Shown here in pieces: positions 9,064 to 19,364 of a DNA stretch of 64,000 bases. This stretch comes from Bifidobacteriaceae bacterium UBA2724 (GTDB taxonomy: Bacteria; Actinomycetota; Actinomycetes; Actinomycetales; Bifidobacteriaceae), in NCBI GenBank assembly GCA_002353815.1, contig DEKK01000005.1, positions 1-64,000 on the forward strand, read 5' to 3'. Below the pieces are notes generated by a model. The model was not told where the DNA came from. It searched no databases and saw only the letters and a program-made list of their open reading frames with translations. Position 1 is the stretch's first letter, and each line of letters opens with the position of its first letter. The translations under genes were made by a program, and so were the position numbers.

Positions 9064-10375
9064 TCATGCTCGGAGGCTGTGCACCAGCGTCGGGTAGACG
9101 AACAGCTGCTTCTGGTCGGGTATCGCCTTGGTGGGATGCTCGCCCCACACCGTGATGGTTTCGCTCCCCCACTGCACGACGACCTCGTCGCCGACAGCCA
9201 CCGGGGGATCCTGCCCGTCCGCCAGATACGACTCATAGCACCGCGGATCGCCAAACGCCCACCGGCGCTCCGGCCCATCCGGCCCCGCATAATCCACCAA
9301 CGCCATGTACCCGTCACCGCAATACACAAGCCGCACGCCCCCGCCATCCTCGTCATCCCGGGGGATCCGCCCGCCGTTCGAAAACAAGGGGACCCTCACC
9401 ACCCCGGCCACGCGCCCGCGCGCCTGGTCCTCCTCCCTGTACCTGAAACACGGCATGCCCACGCGCAGGACCCGCCCCCGGCCGACGACCCCGGGCACGA
9501 GCCTGGCGGCATCCCGCCGCGCGGCGAAGACAAACGCCGCCTCAACCACCAGCGTAACCACAAAAATAAGCACGGATGCCACAATCGAAGCCCACAGCAT
9601 GAAGGCGTCATGTCGGACGAAAAATGCTAGAACCAGCGCTGCGAAAGAGGAGCCGAAACCCATGATGGCGCCGTCCGCCGATCTGCCTCGGCGCCCGCTC
9701 TCGTTCCGGAAACGGCGCAGGTCCTCCTCCGTGTACCGCTCGGGACTGGCGGCGCTGCCGAACAGCCACCGCGCGCAGCACATGAGCGGCATGCACCTCC
9801 AGTACTCGGCCCCCCCAGCCCGAATGCGGCGCCAGGCCGCCGAACGTGCCCGGCTCGCACCACAGCTCCTCCTCCGACACCTTCGAGGGAGGCATGTCCG
9901 CGATTGCGAAAAACGACCCCTCGCCGACGCGTTTCGTGTAAGGCGACCGGCCCTCGCCGGCGTCGCCCTCGGCGACCGCCCTGACGACGCGGACGCGGGA
10001 CACGTCCTCGTCGGGCACATACCACACGGTCATGCGGTCGCCCCGCCTCACCTGCGAGCACAGGTACGGCGTGCCGTCCGTCCAGCAGCGCACCGTGCGC
10101 CCCCGCGCATCCGCGAACTCCACCCGGAAATGCGCCTCGGTCCCCTTGCCCACATGATCGCCGTTGTCATGGTCATAGTAAGAAAAGGAATACATGTACT
10201 GTTTCCACAGCACGCACTGGTCAATCACCACGGCGTCCGCCTGCGGCAGCACCCCCGGGCTCCCGGCCATCCGCTCCTTCCCCGCGAGCATGTCACCCAC
10301 GGACGGCGAAGCCGAATTCGGGTACCCCTGCTGACCGTCTGCCGGCCTTTGGTCATATGCCTGCTGCATCATCAT
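9064..10375 (-). pseudogene. Type A array membrane protein, frameshifted (A1)
   Basis: The last of six tandem paralogs and the third of type A. Read in one frame it begins MMMQQAYDQRP and runs through the conserved ADAVVIDQCVLWKQ, VEFADARGRTVRCWTDG and CEPGTFG stretches. It then loses homology at WGG. A second frame resumes with AEYWRCMPLMCC and continues to the normal end VHSLRA. The break is at a run of seven C (9810-9816, G7 on the coding strand), where the intact paralogs A3 and A5 have six. The intact form would have an N-terminal beta-rich domain, a two-helix membrane hairpin and a C-terminal beta-rich domain. The start overlaps the stop of B2 (ATGA). Confidence 0.8.
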
Positions 10376-11690
10376 CGCCTTTCACCCACGGATGCCTTCG
10401 AACCAGCTGATTCGGCGTGCGGAAGGTACACGAGCCAGGGGTCGATGACCCTCTTCGTGTCCTCGCGGCCCACGCGCACCACGACCTCATCGTCCGGACG
10501 CACCGGGGGCTCCTCCCCCTGGGCCAGGTACGACTCATAGCACTCGGGGTCCGCGAACATCCACCGCCGCTCCGGGCGGCTGGCGCCCGGATAGACCACA
10601 AGCGCCATCCAGCCAGCGCCACAATAATGAACGCCATAATCAATGTCCTTAGCCGTTTTATTGGCGTGCAGTCGATTCCCTACTTTCGGGACCTCGCCGC
10701 CGTTGGCGAACAACGGGACCCTGACCACCTCGACCACATGCGCGCGGACCTCCTCGGGGTAACTGTCGGAGTCATGCGGATGGCGCCGCAGGATGCGCCC
10801 ACGCGCACGGGCATCCTCCATCAGCCTGCGGTCATCATTCCAGCCCTCGGCAAGCATCGCCACGAACACAGCGACGAACAGCACCAACACGATGACAGCC
10901 ACCCACACCCACACCATGTCACTTTTCCCGAATCTCCATGATTTGACGAATGGACCTATGAGGACAATCCACAGACCAGAGAACAGAAAAATGCAGAAAA
11001 GATCGAGCCCGCAGCCCCATACGTCCGGGTTGGTTTTCTTGAAATAGCGGAGGTCGGCCTTGGTGTAGCGCTCCGGGCTGCCGGCGGTGCCGAACACCCA
11101 CGGCGAATACCACATCATGGGCACGCACCTCCAGTACTCGCGCCCCCAGTCCGAATGCGACGCCAGGTCGCCGAACGACCCCGGCTCGCACCACATCTCC
11201 TCATCCGACACGCCCTCAGGAGGGCGGCCCGACAATCGAGAAAGATCACTAGTGCGCATCGTAATCCGACGCTTCTGGTAAGGGGAGTCCCGTTCCGTGT
11301 CCCCTCGGGGCGCAGCAGGGGGACGCGGACGCGGGACACGTCCTCGTCCGGCACGTACCACACGGTCACGTGGTCGCCCCGCCTCACCTGCGAGCACAGG
11401 TACGGCGTGTCACCCGTCCAGCAGCGCACCGCGCGCCCCCGCGCATCCGCGAACTCCACCTCGAAATGCGCCGTCGTGCAAGAAAACAACTGATCTCTGT
11501 CGCCAAATTGATCGATGGTTTGTTTCCACAGCACGCATTGGTCGGTCACCACGGCGTCCGCCTGCGGCAGCTCCTTCCAACGCTCCTCCATCTTCCTCTT
11601 GTCACGAAACCTGAGGAGCGCGCCCTCCTCTTGCTTCCCCATCCCAAATGACAATGCCAGGCTGCTATCTGCGGAACGCCGACTTTGCAT
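10372..11690 (-). pseudogene. Type B array membrane protein, frameshifted (B2)
   Basis: Type B paralog, beginning MQSRRSADSS after GGAAAGGG, the same ribosome binding site used by the other array members. Homology to B4 and B6 runs through DVSRVRVPLL and then switches frame: GDTERDSPYQKRR and all following conserved segments (CEPGSFGDLAS, YWRCVPMMWYSPWVFG, two transmembrane helices, CYESYLAQGEEPPV) lie in another frame. One extra base near 11303-11312 would restore a single frame. The protein is therefore probably not made whole. It is the first gene after the second large substrate and is followed by A1 with overlapping stop and start. Confidence 0.8.
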
Positions 11691-11901
11691 CCGAATGCCC
11701 TTTCCATAAGCGAACGCTCCAACCGCCCGCACCTACCGTGCATGCTAACAACCCAGCCCCGCGGAACAATCACCGCCTTTGGCCGCTCTACTGCGCGGAA
11801 TGCTTAATTCCTGCCCGGTAGCGCGCATCCAGCCTCGTGCGGCACATCAAAGAAAGACACAGCTCGACCGAATTTTCACATGCCGCCACTGGTTTTTCTT
11901 C

Positions 11902-13377
11902 TCACCATTTCTCGTTGTCAGATACCGTTTCCATCAGCTCAGTTGCATCCTTGCCAGGATCTCCAAAAGGAGCTCCGAAACTACAGACTTTATGTACGAC
12001 TGAAGTTTCGGAAGAAAAGACATCCGAGATTGCCTTGGTCGTTGAAATGCCTGCGTCCAATCCCTTGACCCCGACATCAACGATAATCTGAATCGAAGGA
12101 AAACCCTTCACTTTCTGATAACCGAGTCCAAATTCTTTATTCAGTCCCATCAATATTCCATTTTTACTTCCAAGACCTCGCTTTAATGCACCAGCAAAAT
12201 CCGTAAAAGTGCCCTCGCTGAACAGCCACTTTCTCACGTCTTCAAAGTCTTTGCCCATGAATTCTCGCCCCGCATTCTTGAATCGTGTTATCAAAGACCC
12301 TTTCAATTTCCCGCCATGAGCAAATTCTTTCGTTGAGGATTTTCCTAACTTCCCTTTGTTCCTAATAATCTGCTTGGCTGCCTTCAAACCAACCCCCTCT
12401 TCAATATTCAAAACTCCGCCAGCTTTCATCAGGCGGAGGGCCCCGGCAGCGTCGACGCAGCTCGCCGCGGCCCCAATGCCAGCGACAACCAACTCACCCA
12501 AAGACTCATCGCCATGGGCGTAATCCACCACGTCATTCATCGCGAACGACGCGACCGCCAACGCCGCCGCGACAACCACAAGCGGACCACCGCCGACAAA
12601 AAAGCCGACGAACATGGCAAAGACACCGACCCACTTCGACGCCTCCTCGACGAAATCCGCACCCCTGCGCCACGTCGAGGCATACGTGAAATCCCAGAAA
12701 TCGCTCGGGACGCAATCATCCGTGGCACGATCAATACGGGACGCCACATCCTCGGCATCAGCATTGTATTGTTCGATGATCTCATCCAGCGCAGCCTTGT
12801 CTTCGTCAGCGTCGTCGAGATAGCTCTGGTACCGCCGCTGCAGGGAATCAGCACGCTCGTATGCACGGTCCGCGTCGTCCTTTTTCGCTTTCAACGTAGC
12901 GGAATCGGTTTCGTAAGTGCCCTCAGCCGCCTGCAATGACTGCTTGGCAAGCTGCGCCTCCCGCCAAGCGCCGCCAACATCCTCTCTATCGTGATAGCTC
13001 GCCGCGACATTCCGATTGCAGACGATGGCGTTGATCTTCTCGATGGCATCGTCAATGTGGGCCTGCAACTCCGGCTGCCAACGGACGAGCGCATCGCTCA
13101 CGGCATCGGCAGACACCCCGAAATCGTTCAAATCGGATGCAAGATCCCTGGCTTTGCCGCCGAAAGCAGCAGTCCACTTGCCCTCGAAACCATCATTGTC
13201 GCCATCGGCGATCCTGTTGATGGTATCTGCCATCTGTCGGAAATTCCCCGCGAGTGTCTTGTAATGTCCCTGGAGGGCAGCATTCGCGATGACATCTCCG
13301 GGGACACGGTTCCCGTCATACCCGGCGGCCCGCCAATCCGCACCATCAGCGTTGGAACTCACCTTGCTGCCCTCCAT
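11902..13377 (-). CDS. Large WXG/LXG-like putative type VII substrate 2
   Basis: A 491-residue protein paralogous to the one at 21444-22955. Residues 20-110 contain PGDVIANAALQGHYK, QMADTINRI and DGFEGKWT segments that recall the helical hairpin of WXG-type secretion substrates. Residues 110-215 are a predicted coiled coil rich in Ala, Glu and Asp. A hydrophobic, Gly-rich block follows (about 245-320: FVGGGPLVVVAAALAVASF and AGIGAAASCVDAAGALRLM), suggesting membrane insertion or a glycine zipper. The C-terminal 150 residues are basic then variable, without a recognised toxin motif. It sits inside the B-A array, between A3 and the broken dyad B2-A1. The start has only a weak ribosome binding site. 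Confidence 0.65.
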   Translation of the reverse strand: MEGSKVSSNADGADWRAAGYDGNRVPGDVIANAALQGHYKTLAGNFRQMADTINRIADGDNDGFEGKWTAAFGGKARDLASDLNDFGVSADAVSDALVRWQPELQAHIDDAIEKINAIVCNRNVAASYHDREDVGGAWREAQLAKQSLQAAEGTYETDSATLKAKKDDADRAYERADSLQRRYQSYLDDADEDKAALDEIIEQYNADAEDVASRIDRATDDCVPSDFWDFTYASTWRRGADFVEEASKWVGVFAMFVGFFVGGGPLVVVAAALAVASFAMNDVVDYAHGDESLGELVVAGIGAAASCVDAAGALRLMKAGGVLNIEEGVGLKAAKQIIRNKGKLGKSSTKEFAHGGKLKGSLITRFKNAGREFMGKDFEDVRKWLFSEGTFTDFAGALKRGLGSKNGILMGLNKEFGLGYQKVKGFPSIQIIVDVGVKGLDAGISTTKAISDVFSSETSVVHKVCSFGAPFGDPGKDATELMETVSDNEKW

Positions 13378-13672
13378 TCATCGCCATCGCCCGAAGCCCC
13401 TACCCGGCACCGGACGCCACCATCAACTTGCGCCAGCCAACCCCGATGCCCCAATGCACCAGTCCCGCCCCGGGCGAAGCCGACGGACGGCCGGACGCAC
13501 TCTTCATGATAACGGAAAAAGAACGCACCGGGCCGCAATCCCCTACTCGCCGGCATTTCCACCAACGGCGCCAGACGCATGGGACACGCCCGCGACACGC
13601 CACTGGAAATGGCACGCCGCGGCGCACCCCACAAGGATGGGGAACCCGCAGGCGGCCGGTCCGCCGTCGGCC

Positions 13673-14983
13673 TCAGGCGCCGGGGGTGTGCACCAGCGTC
13701 GGATAGTGGAACGGCACCTGTCTGTCATGCGTCGGGCTCGTGCTGTCTTCCGCCCACACCGTGAGGATCCTGCCGCCCCATTGCACGACCGCCCCGTCGC
13801 CAACGGCGACCGGAGCGCCCTGCCCATCGGCCAGATACGACTCATAGCACCTCGGGTCGCCAAACGCCCACCGGCGCTCCGGCCCATCCGGCCCCGCATA
13901 ATCCACCAACGCCATGTACCCGTCGCCGCAATACCGCAGCCACACGTCCGACCCATCCTCGTCACTCTTCGGGGTCTCCCCGTCGTTCGAAAACAACGGG
14001 ACCCTGACGACCCCGGACACCCGTCCCTGCGCCTGGTCCTCGTCCCGGTAGGTGAAATACGGCATGTCCACGCGCAGGATGCGTCCGCGCTCCACGATGC
14101 CGGGGACACGCCTGGCGGCATCCCGCCGCGCACCGAAATAGTCATGCGCTTCGGCCGCCAGGGTAGCGATGAGGAAAACCGCGCCGGCGACGAGGAACAT
14201 CCAGAAGTAGTCCCTATCCTTGTTGACAAGCAGCAGCGAGAGAAGGAAACAAACGGCGGATATTGCAAATCCACCGCAACCGAAGCCCCCCGGTCCCGAT
14301 CTGCCCCGATTCCCACTGTCGTTACTATAGCGACGCAGGTCCGACTCGGTGTAGCGCTCCGGGTTCGCGGAGTCGCCGAACAGCCACCGCGCGCAGCACA
14401 TCACGGGCATGCACCGCCAGTACTCGGCCCCCCACTCCGAATGCGACGCGGCATCGCCGAACGTCCCCGGTTCACACCACAGCTCGCTGTCGGGGGCAGC
14501 GGGAGGAATATCTTTTTCATCCATCTCCTCACCACGGCGTTTCGTATATGGGGACCAGCCGTTCTCCGTGTCGCCCTTGGCGAGCACGGCGGGCACCCGG
14601 ATCCGCGACACGTCGTCGTCGGGCACGTACCACACCGTCACACGGTCCCCGCGGCGCACCTGCGAGCACAGGTACGGCGTGCCATCCGTCCAGCAACGCA
14701 CCATCCGCCCTTGAGCATCCGCGAACTCCACCTCGAAATGGGACTCCGTCCCCCTGCCGCGGTAATCACCGCTACCTGTCTCGCCACCTGCGCCGTCTTC
14801 ATACCAATATTGCTTCCACAGCACGCACTGGTCGGTCACCACGGCGTCAGCCGTCGGCAACGCCCGCCAGGCCTTCGCCTGGCTCTCTTTGCCGCGAAGC
14901 AGGTCGCTCACATTGACCTGCCCCTCGGCAGGCCGCCCCGCCGGGGCCAGATTGCCATATCCACGCTGAGTTTGCGTTTGCAT
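13673..14983 (-). CDS. Type A array membrane protein (A3)
   Basis: An intact 436-residue member of the six-paralog array. The N-terminal soluble part (residues 45-150) contains ADAVVTDQCVLWKQ, HFEVEFADAQG and RRGDRVTVWYVPDDDVSRIRV, reminiscent of DUF3592-type beta domains. The type-A signature YWRCMPVMCCARWLFG follows, then two adjacent transmembrane helices. A second beta-rich domain contains YCGDGYMALVDY, RRWAFGDPRCYESYLADG and VVQWG. The start at 14983 is chosen because GGAAAGG lies 7-8 bp upstream, as in its paralogs. DNA identity with A5 is very high by eye. Function unknown; it could be a partner or immunity component of the nearby substrates. Confidence 0.7.
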   Translation of the reverse strand: MQTQTQRGYGNLAPAGRPAEGQVNVSDLLRGKESQAKAWRALPTADAVVTDQCVLWKQYWYEDGAGGETGSGDYRGRGTESHFEVEFADAQGRMVRCWTDGTPYLCSQVRRGDRVTVWYVPDDDVSRIRVPAVLAKGDTENGWSPYTKRRGEEMDEKDIPPAAPDSELWCEPGTFGDAASHSEWGAEYWRCMPVMCCARWLFGDSANPERYTESDLRRYSNDSGNRGRSGPGGFGCGGFAISAVCFLLSLLLVNKDRDYFWMFLVAGAVFLIATLAAEAHDYFGARRDAARRVPGIVERGRILRVDMPYFTYRDEDQAQGRVSGVVRVPLFSNDGETPKSDEDGSDVWLRYCGDGYMALVDYAGPDGPERRWAFGDPRCYESYLADGQGAPVAVGDGAVVQWGGRILTVWAEDSTSPTHDRQVPFHYPTLVHTPGA

Positions 14984-15015
14984 CGCCACGCCTTTCCACT
15001 TCGTTGTTTCGTCTG

Positions 15016-16332
15016 TCATGCGCGGAGGCTGTGCACCAGCCACGGGTTGATGTTCCGCTCCGCCTCCTCGCGCCCCAGGCGCACCACGACCTCGTCGCCC
15101 GGACGCACCGGCGGCTCCTCCCCGTCCGCCAGATACGACTCGTAGCACTCGGGATCGGCGAACGCCCACCGGCGCTCCCCCGCATGAATCCCGGTATAGA
15201 CCACGAGAGCCATCCACCCATCCCCGCAATACCGCAGGCACGGCCGGTCATACATGTCGTTGTAATCGCGATACATCCCGGTGAAAACCGGCACCTCGCC
15301 GCCGTTGGCGAACAAAGGGACCCTGATCACCTCGGCCACCCGCGCGCCGGCCTCCCGCGGATACTCGGAAGCCCTCGGCGGATACCATCTGAGGATGTGC
15401 CCGCGCGAAAGAACCGCCCTCATGGTTCTCCTGTCATCTCTCCGTATCGCAACCACATAGCACAGGTAGAGAACCGTGACAACCACTCCAACGACGATGA
15501 AGATATAATCCCACGGATGGAAATCGGAAGTATCCGGCGCCAAGAGAAACCAAAACGGAACCAACGAACAGCCGACAAGCAGCGCAATCAGCTTTGCCAC
15601 GGAGCGCCGCAGCTCCCGATTGGCGCTTTTGAAATACCGCACGTCGGACCACGTGTAGCGCTCCGGGGCCGACGCGTCGCCGAACACCCACGGGGAGTAC
15701 CACATCGCCGGCATGCACCTCCAGTACTCACGCCCCCACTCCGAATGCGCCATGGCATCCCCGAACGTGCCCGGCTCACACCACGCCTCGTCATCCGATC
15801 CGTCCAGCACTCTCATCGGAGGCAGATTCTCCGATTTGCGCAGTGCCTCGGATTTCCCCATGCTCTGCACGGTACGACGCTTGGCATAGGGGGATTCCCC
15901 GCCCTCGTCACCCCTGGCGCGCATCCGGGGGACGCGGATGAGCGACACGTCGTCGTCGGGCACGTACCACACCGTCACATGGTCCCCGCGGCGCACCTGC
16001 GAGCACAGGTACAGCGTGTTGTCGGTCCAGCAGCGCACGAGCCTGCCGCGCCCATCCGTGAACTCCACCTCGAAATGCGCCACCGACCCATTGGCCATCC
16101 GATCCCCGGTTTCAACTTCATCGTCGTCGAAGAGGGAATGCGGGACGACGAACTGTCTCCACAGCACGCACTGGTCGGTCACCACGGCGTCAGCCGTCGG
16201 CAGGTCCCTCCAATGGCGCTGCCGGCTCCGCTTCTTCTTCAGCATAGGGCCGACCTTCACCGGAGGTCTGTTCATCCGCCCCGGCTGCATCGTAGAGGCA
16301 GGATTCATATACGGCTGCCCTTGACCATCCAT
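15016..16332 (-). CDS. Type B array membrane protein (B4)
   Basis: An intact 438-residue type B paralog beginning MDGQGQPYMNP after AGGAAAGG. It shares the A-type plan (N-terminal beta domain, two-helix hairpin, C-terminal beta domain) but has the B signature CVLWRQF and MWYSPWVFG, and ends NPWLVHSLRA. A run of Lys and Arg (MLKKKRSRQRHW) precedes the first domain. It is 33 bp upstream of A3 in transcription order, forming a B-A dyad. Confidence 0.7.
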   Translation of the reverse strand: MDGQGQPYMNPASTMQPGRMNRPPVKVGPMLKKKRSRQRHWRDLPTADAVVTDQCVLWRQFVVPHSLFDDDEVETGDRMANGSVAHFEVEFTDGRGRLVRCWTDNTLYLCSQVRRGDHVTVWYVPDDDVSLIRVPRMRARGDEGGESPYAKRRTVQSMGKSEALRKSENLPPMRVLDGSDDEAWCEPGTFGDAMAHSEWGREYWRCMPAMWYSPWVFGDASAPERYTWSDVRYFKSANRELRRSVAKLIALLVGCSLVPFWFLLAPDTSDFHPWDYIFIVVGVVVTVLYLCYVVAIRRDDRRTMRAVLSRGHILRWYPPRASEYPREAGARVAEVIRVPLFANGGEVPVFTGMYRDYNDMYDRPCLRYCGDGWMALVVYTGIHAGERRWAFADPECYESYLADGEEPPVRPGDEVVVRLGREEAERNINPWLVHSLRA

Positions 16333-16447
16333 CACAACACCTTTCCTCACTGTGAAATCCCTCTTCGTATTTCCATGGGGCGCACAAGACGCCAGCCGGC
16401 CCCGCCGGCCGAATGGCACGACCAGCGGATCGGCGGGAATGCCGGCA

Positions 16448-17758
16448 TCATGCGCGGAGGCTGTGCACCAGCGTCGGGTAGACGAACCGCACCTTCTTGT
16501 TCGGTATGCCGCTTTTCCTATCGTCTCCCCACACAACGCGTGTCATTTCGCCCCATTGCACGACCGCCCCGTCGCCAACGGCGACCGGAGCGCCCTGCCC
16601 ATCGGCCAGATACGACTCGTAGCACCTCGGGTCGCCAAACGCCCACCGGCGCTCCGGCCCATCCGGCCCCGTGTAATCCACCAACGCCATGTACCCGTCG
16701 CCGCAATACCGCAGCCACACGTCCGACCCATCCTCGTCGCCTTTGGCAATCTCCCCGTCGTTCGAAAACAACGGGACCCTGACGACCCCGGACACCCGTC
16801 CCTGCGCCTGGTCCTCGTCCCGGTAGGTGAAATACGGCATGTCCACGCGCAGGATGCGCCCGCGCCCCACGATGCCGGGGACACGCCTGGCCGCATCCCG
16901 GCGCGCACCGAAATAGAACAGTGCTTCGGCCACCAAGGGCACGATGAGGAAAACCGCGCCGGCGACGAGGAACATCCAGAAGTAGTCCCTGTCATTGCGG
17001 CCAAACAATGGCGCGCAGACAAAGAGAACAACGGCGATTCCGAGCCACGTGAAACCACATCCCAGCGTGCCCCGGCGTCCGCTGTCGTTGCCATAGCGAC
17101 GCAGGTCCGACTCGGTGTAGCGCTCCGGGTTCGCGGAGTCGCCGAACAGCCACCGCGCGCAGCACATCACGGGCATGCACCGCCAGTACTCGGCCCCCCA
17201 CTCCGAATGCGACGCGGCATCGCCGAACGTCCCCGGCTCACATGCCATCTCCTGGTCCGGCACCTCGGAAGGAGGGAAATCGTCTTCATCGAACATCGTG
17301 TACTTGCCGCGGCGTTTCGTATACGGGGACCAGCCGTTCTCCGTGTCGCCGTTGGCGAGCACGGCGGGCACCCGGATCCGCGACACGTCGTCGTCGGGCA
17401 CGTACCACACCGTCACACGGTCCCCGCGGCGCACCTGCGAGCACAGGTACGGCGTGCCATCCGTCCAGCAACGCACCGTCCGCCCTTGACCATCCGCGAA
17501 CTCCACCTCGAAATGGGACTCCGTCCCCCTGCCCGTGTAGTGCCCACCAGACGAATCCCCATCCGACGACTCGAAACTGTATTGCTTCCACAGCACGCAC
17601 TGGTCGGTCACCACGGCGTCAGCCGTCGGCAACGCCCGCCAGGCCTTCGCCCGGTTCTCTTTGCCATGAAGCAGGTCGCTCACATTGACCTGCCCCTCGG
17701 CGGGCCGCCCTGCCGGAGACGGACCCGCATATCCCTGCCGATCCTGCATCGTTCGCAT
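16448..17758 (-). CDS. Type A array membrane protein (A5)
   Basis: An intact 436-residue type A paralog, nearly identical to A3 over the second beta domain and the linker GRPAEGQVNVSDLL. It differs mainly in the transmembrane hairpin and in the segment after TKRRG. The start MRTMQDRQG at 17758 is placed 7 bp after GGAAAGG; an in-frame ATG 6 bp upstream is too close to that site. It pairs with B6 upstream. Confidence 0.7.
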   Translation of the reverse strand: MRTMQDRQGYAGPSPAGRPAEGQVNVSDLLHGKENRAKAWRALPTADAVVTDQCVLWKQYSFESSDGDSSGGHYTGRGTESHFEVEFADGQGRTVRCWTDGTPYLCSQVRRGDRVTVWYVPDDDVSRIRVPAVLANGDTENGWSPYTKRRGKYTMFDEDDFPPSEVPDQEMACEPGTFGDAASHSEWGAEYWRCMPVMCCARWLFGDSANPERYTESDLRRYGNDSGRRGTLGCGFTWLGIAVVLFVCAPLFGRNDRDYFWMFLVAGAVFLIVPLVAEALFYFGARRDAARRVPGIVGRGRILRVDMPYFTYRDEDQAQGRVSGVVRVPLFSNDGEIAKGDEDGSDVWLRYCGDGYMALVDYTGPDGPERRWAFGDPRCYESYLADGQGAPVAVGDGAVVQWGEMTRVVWGDDRKSGIPNKKVRFVYPTLVHSLRA

Positions 17759-17790
17759 CACCATGCCTTTCCACTCTGTTGTTTCGCCTG

Positions 17791-19092
17791 TCATGCGCGG
17801 AGGCTGTGCACCAGCCACGGGTTGATGTTCCGTTCCGTCTCCTCGCGCCCCAGGCGCACCACGACCTCGTCGCCCGGACGCACCGGCGGCTCCTCCCCGT
17901 CCGCCAGGTACGACTCGTAGCACTCGGGATCGGCGAACGCCCACCGGCGCTCCCCGCCATGAAGCCCGGGATAGACCACGAGAGCCATCCACCCATCCCC
18001 GCAATAGCGCAGGCAAGTCTGGTCATATATGTCCTTGAAACTGCGTTGCTTCCAAGAGAGAAGCGGAACTCCGCCTTCGTCGTCGAACAAGGGGATCCTG
18101 ATCACCTCGGCCACATGTGCGCGCACCTCATCCGGGTAGCAGCCGGCCAGACACGGATGCCGCCTGAGGATGTGCCCGCGCGAGAGAACCGCCGATATGG
18201 TTTTCGCGTCTTTCCGACGTTGGAAACCCGCATAACACAAGAAAGCGACGATGGCGACAAGCGCCAAGACGGCGTAGGAAGCATAAACACACAGACTAGA
18301 ACTCGTTTCTTTGCCCCAGAGACAAATCATCAGCAAGAGCACCAGGAACAATGAGGGGATGGCGACCGTAAGCATCAATCTCGCAGGTTCCATCAACTCC
18401 GGGTTGTTGTTTTTGAAACACCTGAAGTCGGCTTTGGCATAGCGTTCCGGATTCGCCGTATCGCCGAACACCCACGGGGAATACCACATCGTCGGCATGC
18501 ACCTCCAGTACTCACGCCCCCACTCCGAATGCGCCATGACGTCGCCGAAGGTCCCCGGCTCGCACCATAACTCATCATCCGACCCGTCCGGCGCACTCAC
18601 AGGGGGGATTTTTTCAAACTGTTCCAGCCACTTGGTTGACCCATTGTGCCTCCTCGCCGAGGAACGCTTGGCATAGGGGGATTCCTTGCCCTCGTCGTCC
18701 CTGGCGCGCATCCGGGGGACGCGGATGAGCGACACGTCGTCGTCGGGCACGTACCACACCGTCACATGGTCCCCGCGGCGCACCTGCGAGCACAGGTACA
18801 GCGTTCCGTCCGTCCAACAGCGCACCGCCCGCCCCCGCTCGTCTGTGAACTCCACTTCGAAATGCGCCACCGTCCCACTGACCAGCTGCTGATTATCCTC
18901 GCCGCCACCGAGTAGGTTAATGTCGAAAATGAACTGTCTCCACAGCACGCACTGGTCGGTCACCACGGCGTCAGCCGTCGGCAGTTTCTTCCAATGAGCC
19001 CCCCGCCTCCTCTTGTCACGCAGCCGGCAGAGGGGTCCCTGGCGCACCTCACCTCTTCCGCCTGCGATGCCTTTTCCCTGCCGATCACGCAT
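17791..19092 (-). CDS. Type B array membrane protein (B6)
   Basis: A 433-residue type B paralog and the first gene of the array. It carries the B signatures CVLWRQF and MWYSPWVFG, a two-helix hairpin (LMLTVAIPSLFLVLLLMICLW and YASYAVLALVAIVAFLCY), and the common C-terminal half ending NPWLVHSLRA. The start MRDRQGKG at 19092 follows AGGTGGAG; an alternative upstream ATG at 19173 lacks a good site. About 270 bp without a gene separate it from the preceding locus protein. Confidence 0.7.
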   Translation of the reverse strand: MRDRQGKGIAGGRGEVRQGPLCRLRDKRRRGAHWKKLPTADAVVTDQCVLWRQFIFDINLLGGGEDNQQLVSGTVAHFEVEFTDERGRAVRCWTDGTLYLCSQVRRGDHVTVWYVPDDDVSLIRVPRMRARDDEGKESPYAKRSSARRHNGSTKWLEQFEKIPPVSAPDGSDDELWCEPGTFGDVMAHSEWGREYWRCMPTMWYSPWVFGDTANPERYAKADFRCFKNNNPELMEPARLMLTVAIPSLFLVLLLMICLWGKETSSSLCVYASYAVLALVAIVAFLCYAGFQRRKDAKTISAVLSRGHILRRHPCLAGCYPDEVRAHVAEVIRIPLFDDEGGVPLLSWKQRSFKDIYDQTCLRYCGDGWMALVVYPGLHGGERRWAFADPECYESYLADGEEPPVRPGDEVVVRLGREETERNINPWLVHSLRA

Positions 19093-19364
19093 CAGCTCCA
19101 CCTGTAAACCTTTCTTTGCGTATTCGGCCTGCGATGAGACTGCCCGACCACCATTGCAGTTCCAGAACCGCAAATGTCAACTTTCTTTTCTTCCTGTTCG
19201 CACGAGCATTGGTAGGACTGCTCGAACCAGAACTTACCATGGAGTCAGGCAACCGTGGCATGGACGACGATGGCCGGGCGCCTCGCCCCCTCAGTGTCGC
19301 GAGGAATCAAGACGCTCGACCATTTCGCCTGTTGCCTGATGACGGGTCGGACAAAACATCCAGC
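19093..19364. other. Gap ahead of the paralog array
   Basis: About 270 bp between the substrate-like protein (ending at 19365) and the first array member. No gene or convincing terminator was found. It may hold a promoter for the B-A array. Confidence 0.3.
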
